A stretch of 64,000 nt of DNA. Source: Mesorhizobium sp. B2-4-15 (GTDB lineage: Bacteria > Pseudomonadota > Alphaproteobacteria > Rhizobiales > Rhizobiaceae). A program made the translations under genes and the position numbers. Where the stretch lies: positions 62,001 through 126,000 of the forward strand of contig NZ_VFUZ01000006.1 in NCBI RefSeq assembly GCF_006658505.1. The letters are read 5' to 3'. Each line of letters starts with the position of its first letter. Within the stretch, counting starts at the first letter, position 1. The notes below the pieces were generated by a model. It saw nothing but the letters and a program-made list of their open reading frames with translations, was not told the DNA's origin and made no database searches. Shown piece by piece: positions 63,271-64,000 of the stretch.

Positions 63271-63626
63271 GACCTGCGGCCTTTGGCAAAAAATAGTCGC
63301 GCAGGCCCATTGGCTCCGGCGGCCATGGACAAATTTTTGGTTTTCAGGAGCGTTTCCCCTCTTTGCTTTCTAACATTACGCCCCGCTAACGTACGTGCCC
63401 TTCAGTCAAAATGCAGCGAAATCGTGACGCCAGCCAGAGAAACCCGAAACTGACGCGTCAAATCGGGGGAAAACTGCCATTTAGGGTGTTCGGGAAGCCT
63501 GGATCGATAGCGTTCCAGTCAATGAGACCGACGACGCATCATCCTTTTTGAGCGTGATTCGCTCCGCGGGCAGGCGCCGGTTCCCGGCTCCTAATCATTT
63601 CACCTGGCTATTTGCGATTCCGTTTT
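63271..63626. other. Intergenic region upstream of the type I secretion genes
   Basis: The 356-bp gap between the exporter gene and the methyltransferase gene holds no convincing reading frame and no strong inverted repeat. It must carry the promoter of the exporter operon (minus strand) and the 3' end signals of the methyltransferase gene. Confidence 0.5.
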
Positions 63627-64000
63627 CTAGCGCTTCTTCGCAACAACCAGGAAATGCTGCGCCAGTTGTCCGGGGATGCGAAGGGTTCTGGACGCCTTCT
63701 CGAAAGGTTCCATCAACGCCTCGCACAGCCCTGGCAAGAGGCGTCCCGGCCGAGGCAGATAACCGTAATGTATCACCTCCTCGACGAGGAATCCCGACGC
63801 GGTCAGGAGCTCCTTGAACCTCGCTTCGCTTAGCGTATTGCGGATTGTGCGTCCAAACAACCGATTGAGCAGCCGGCAGACCAGGCCAATGGGTGACGTC
63901 GCATTCATGTGAACATTGCACACCAGCCGTCCGCCATCTTTCAGCTGCAGATTTATCGCTTTCAGCGCCTCCTGTTTCAGTCGATCCTCGGCATTCAGAA
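63627..64000 (-). CDS. Class I SAM-dependent methyltransferase-like protein (C-terminal part, cut by window edge)
   Basis: The minus-strand frame is open from the window edge and reads LKQEALKAINLQLKDGGRLV then CNVHMN, the beta4-beta5 part of a SAM-dependent methyltransferase, followed by ARFKELLTASGFLVEEVIHY and a basic end VVAKKR. The SAM-binding glycine motif is outside the window. It is on the same strand as the exporter operon downstream. The substrate is unknown. Confidence 0.65.
   Translation of the reverse strand, partial: LNAEDRLKQEALKAINLQLKDGGRLVCNVHMNATSPIGLVCRLLNRLFGRTIRNTLSEARFKELLTASGFLVEEVIHYGYLPRPGRLLPGLCEALMEPFEKASRTLRIPGQLAQHFLVVAKKR

Overview
The window reads as chromosomal or megaplasmid DNA of a GC-rich alphaproteobacterium of the order Hyphomicrobiales (Rhizobiales). 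Mesorhizobium is the best guess. The grounds are high-GC codon use, dense catabolic operons each with an ABC transporter, an ehuABCD-eutABCDE gene order like that of Sinorhizobium, and intergenic palindromic repeats typical of rhizobia (15845-16028, 27267-27354, 29445-29593, 31787-31913, 60005-60107). No rRNA, tRNA, CRISPR array, prophage or intact insertion sequence was seen.

Layout. (1) 1-7769: the start of an IclR regulator gene, then a carbohydrate ABC transporter (binding protein, two permeases, ATPase), a mandelate-racemase-type enolase-superfamily enzyme, an L-rhamnose-mutarotase-family protein, a Gfo/Idh/MocA oxidoreductase and a MaoC-type hydratase. This is probably uptake and catabolism of an unidentified sugar or sugar acid. 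(2) 7780-21379: a 2-aminoethylphosphonate (AEP) unit with a PhnSTUV-type transporter, a D-2-hydroxyacid dehydrogenase, PbfA-type lyase, PhnY, PhnA, PhnW, a Na/Pi-cotransporter-family protein and a divergent LysR regulator. AEP would go to phosphonoacetaldehyde (PhnW), phosphonoacetate (PhnY), then acetate and Pi (PhnA); PbfA would feed in hydroxy-AEP. (3) 21376-24721: a DMGDH/sarcosine-dehydrogenase-like flavoprotein and a DeoR regulator. (4) 24833-41704: a complete ectoine/5-hydroxyectoine system: enuR, ehuABCD, eutABC, doeA, doeB on the minus strand and asnC/lrp, a semialdehyde dehydrogenase and an aminotransferase on the plus strand. An MDR-type dehydrogenase and an aromatic-amino-acid-lyase homologue that lacks its prosthetic-group triad follow. 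(5) 41757-45507: a long 2-hydroxyacid-dehydrogenase-like protein, a DHA2-type MFS transporter and a small secreted protein. (6) 45553-54386: an SsuABC/TauABC-type transporter, an APH-fold kinase, a HutC-type GntR regulator, a zinc dehydrogenase, a HisD/HpsN-like dehydrogenase and an SDR. Similar TATACAAG-type sites precede three transcription units. Dihydroxypropanesulfonate or a related sulfonate is a reasonable but unproven substrate. A deleted hisC remnant lies upstream. (7) 54556-64000: a DadA/PuuB-type oxidoreductase, a GIY-YIG remnant, glmS, a long coiled-coil protein, a type I secretion ABC/HlyD pair and the end of a methyltransferase gene.

The most interesting points are the lyase homologue with an in-frame loss of the MIO triad (40637-40645), an 18-bp element shared by the phnW and Na/Pi-lysR promoters, the GntR-site regulon linking a sulfonate-type transporter, a kinase and three dehydrogenases, and the non-standard members of the AEP unit. 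Functions come from reading protein sequence and gene context only; no database search was possible.
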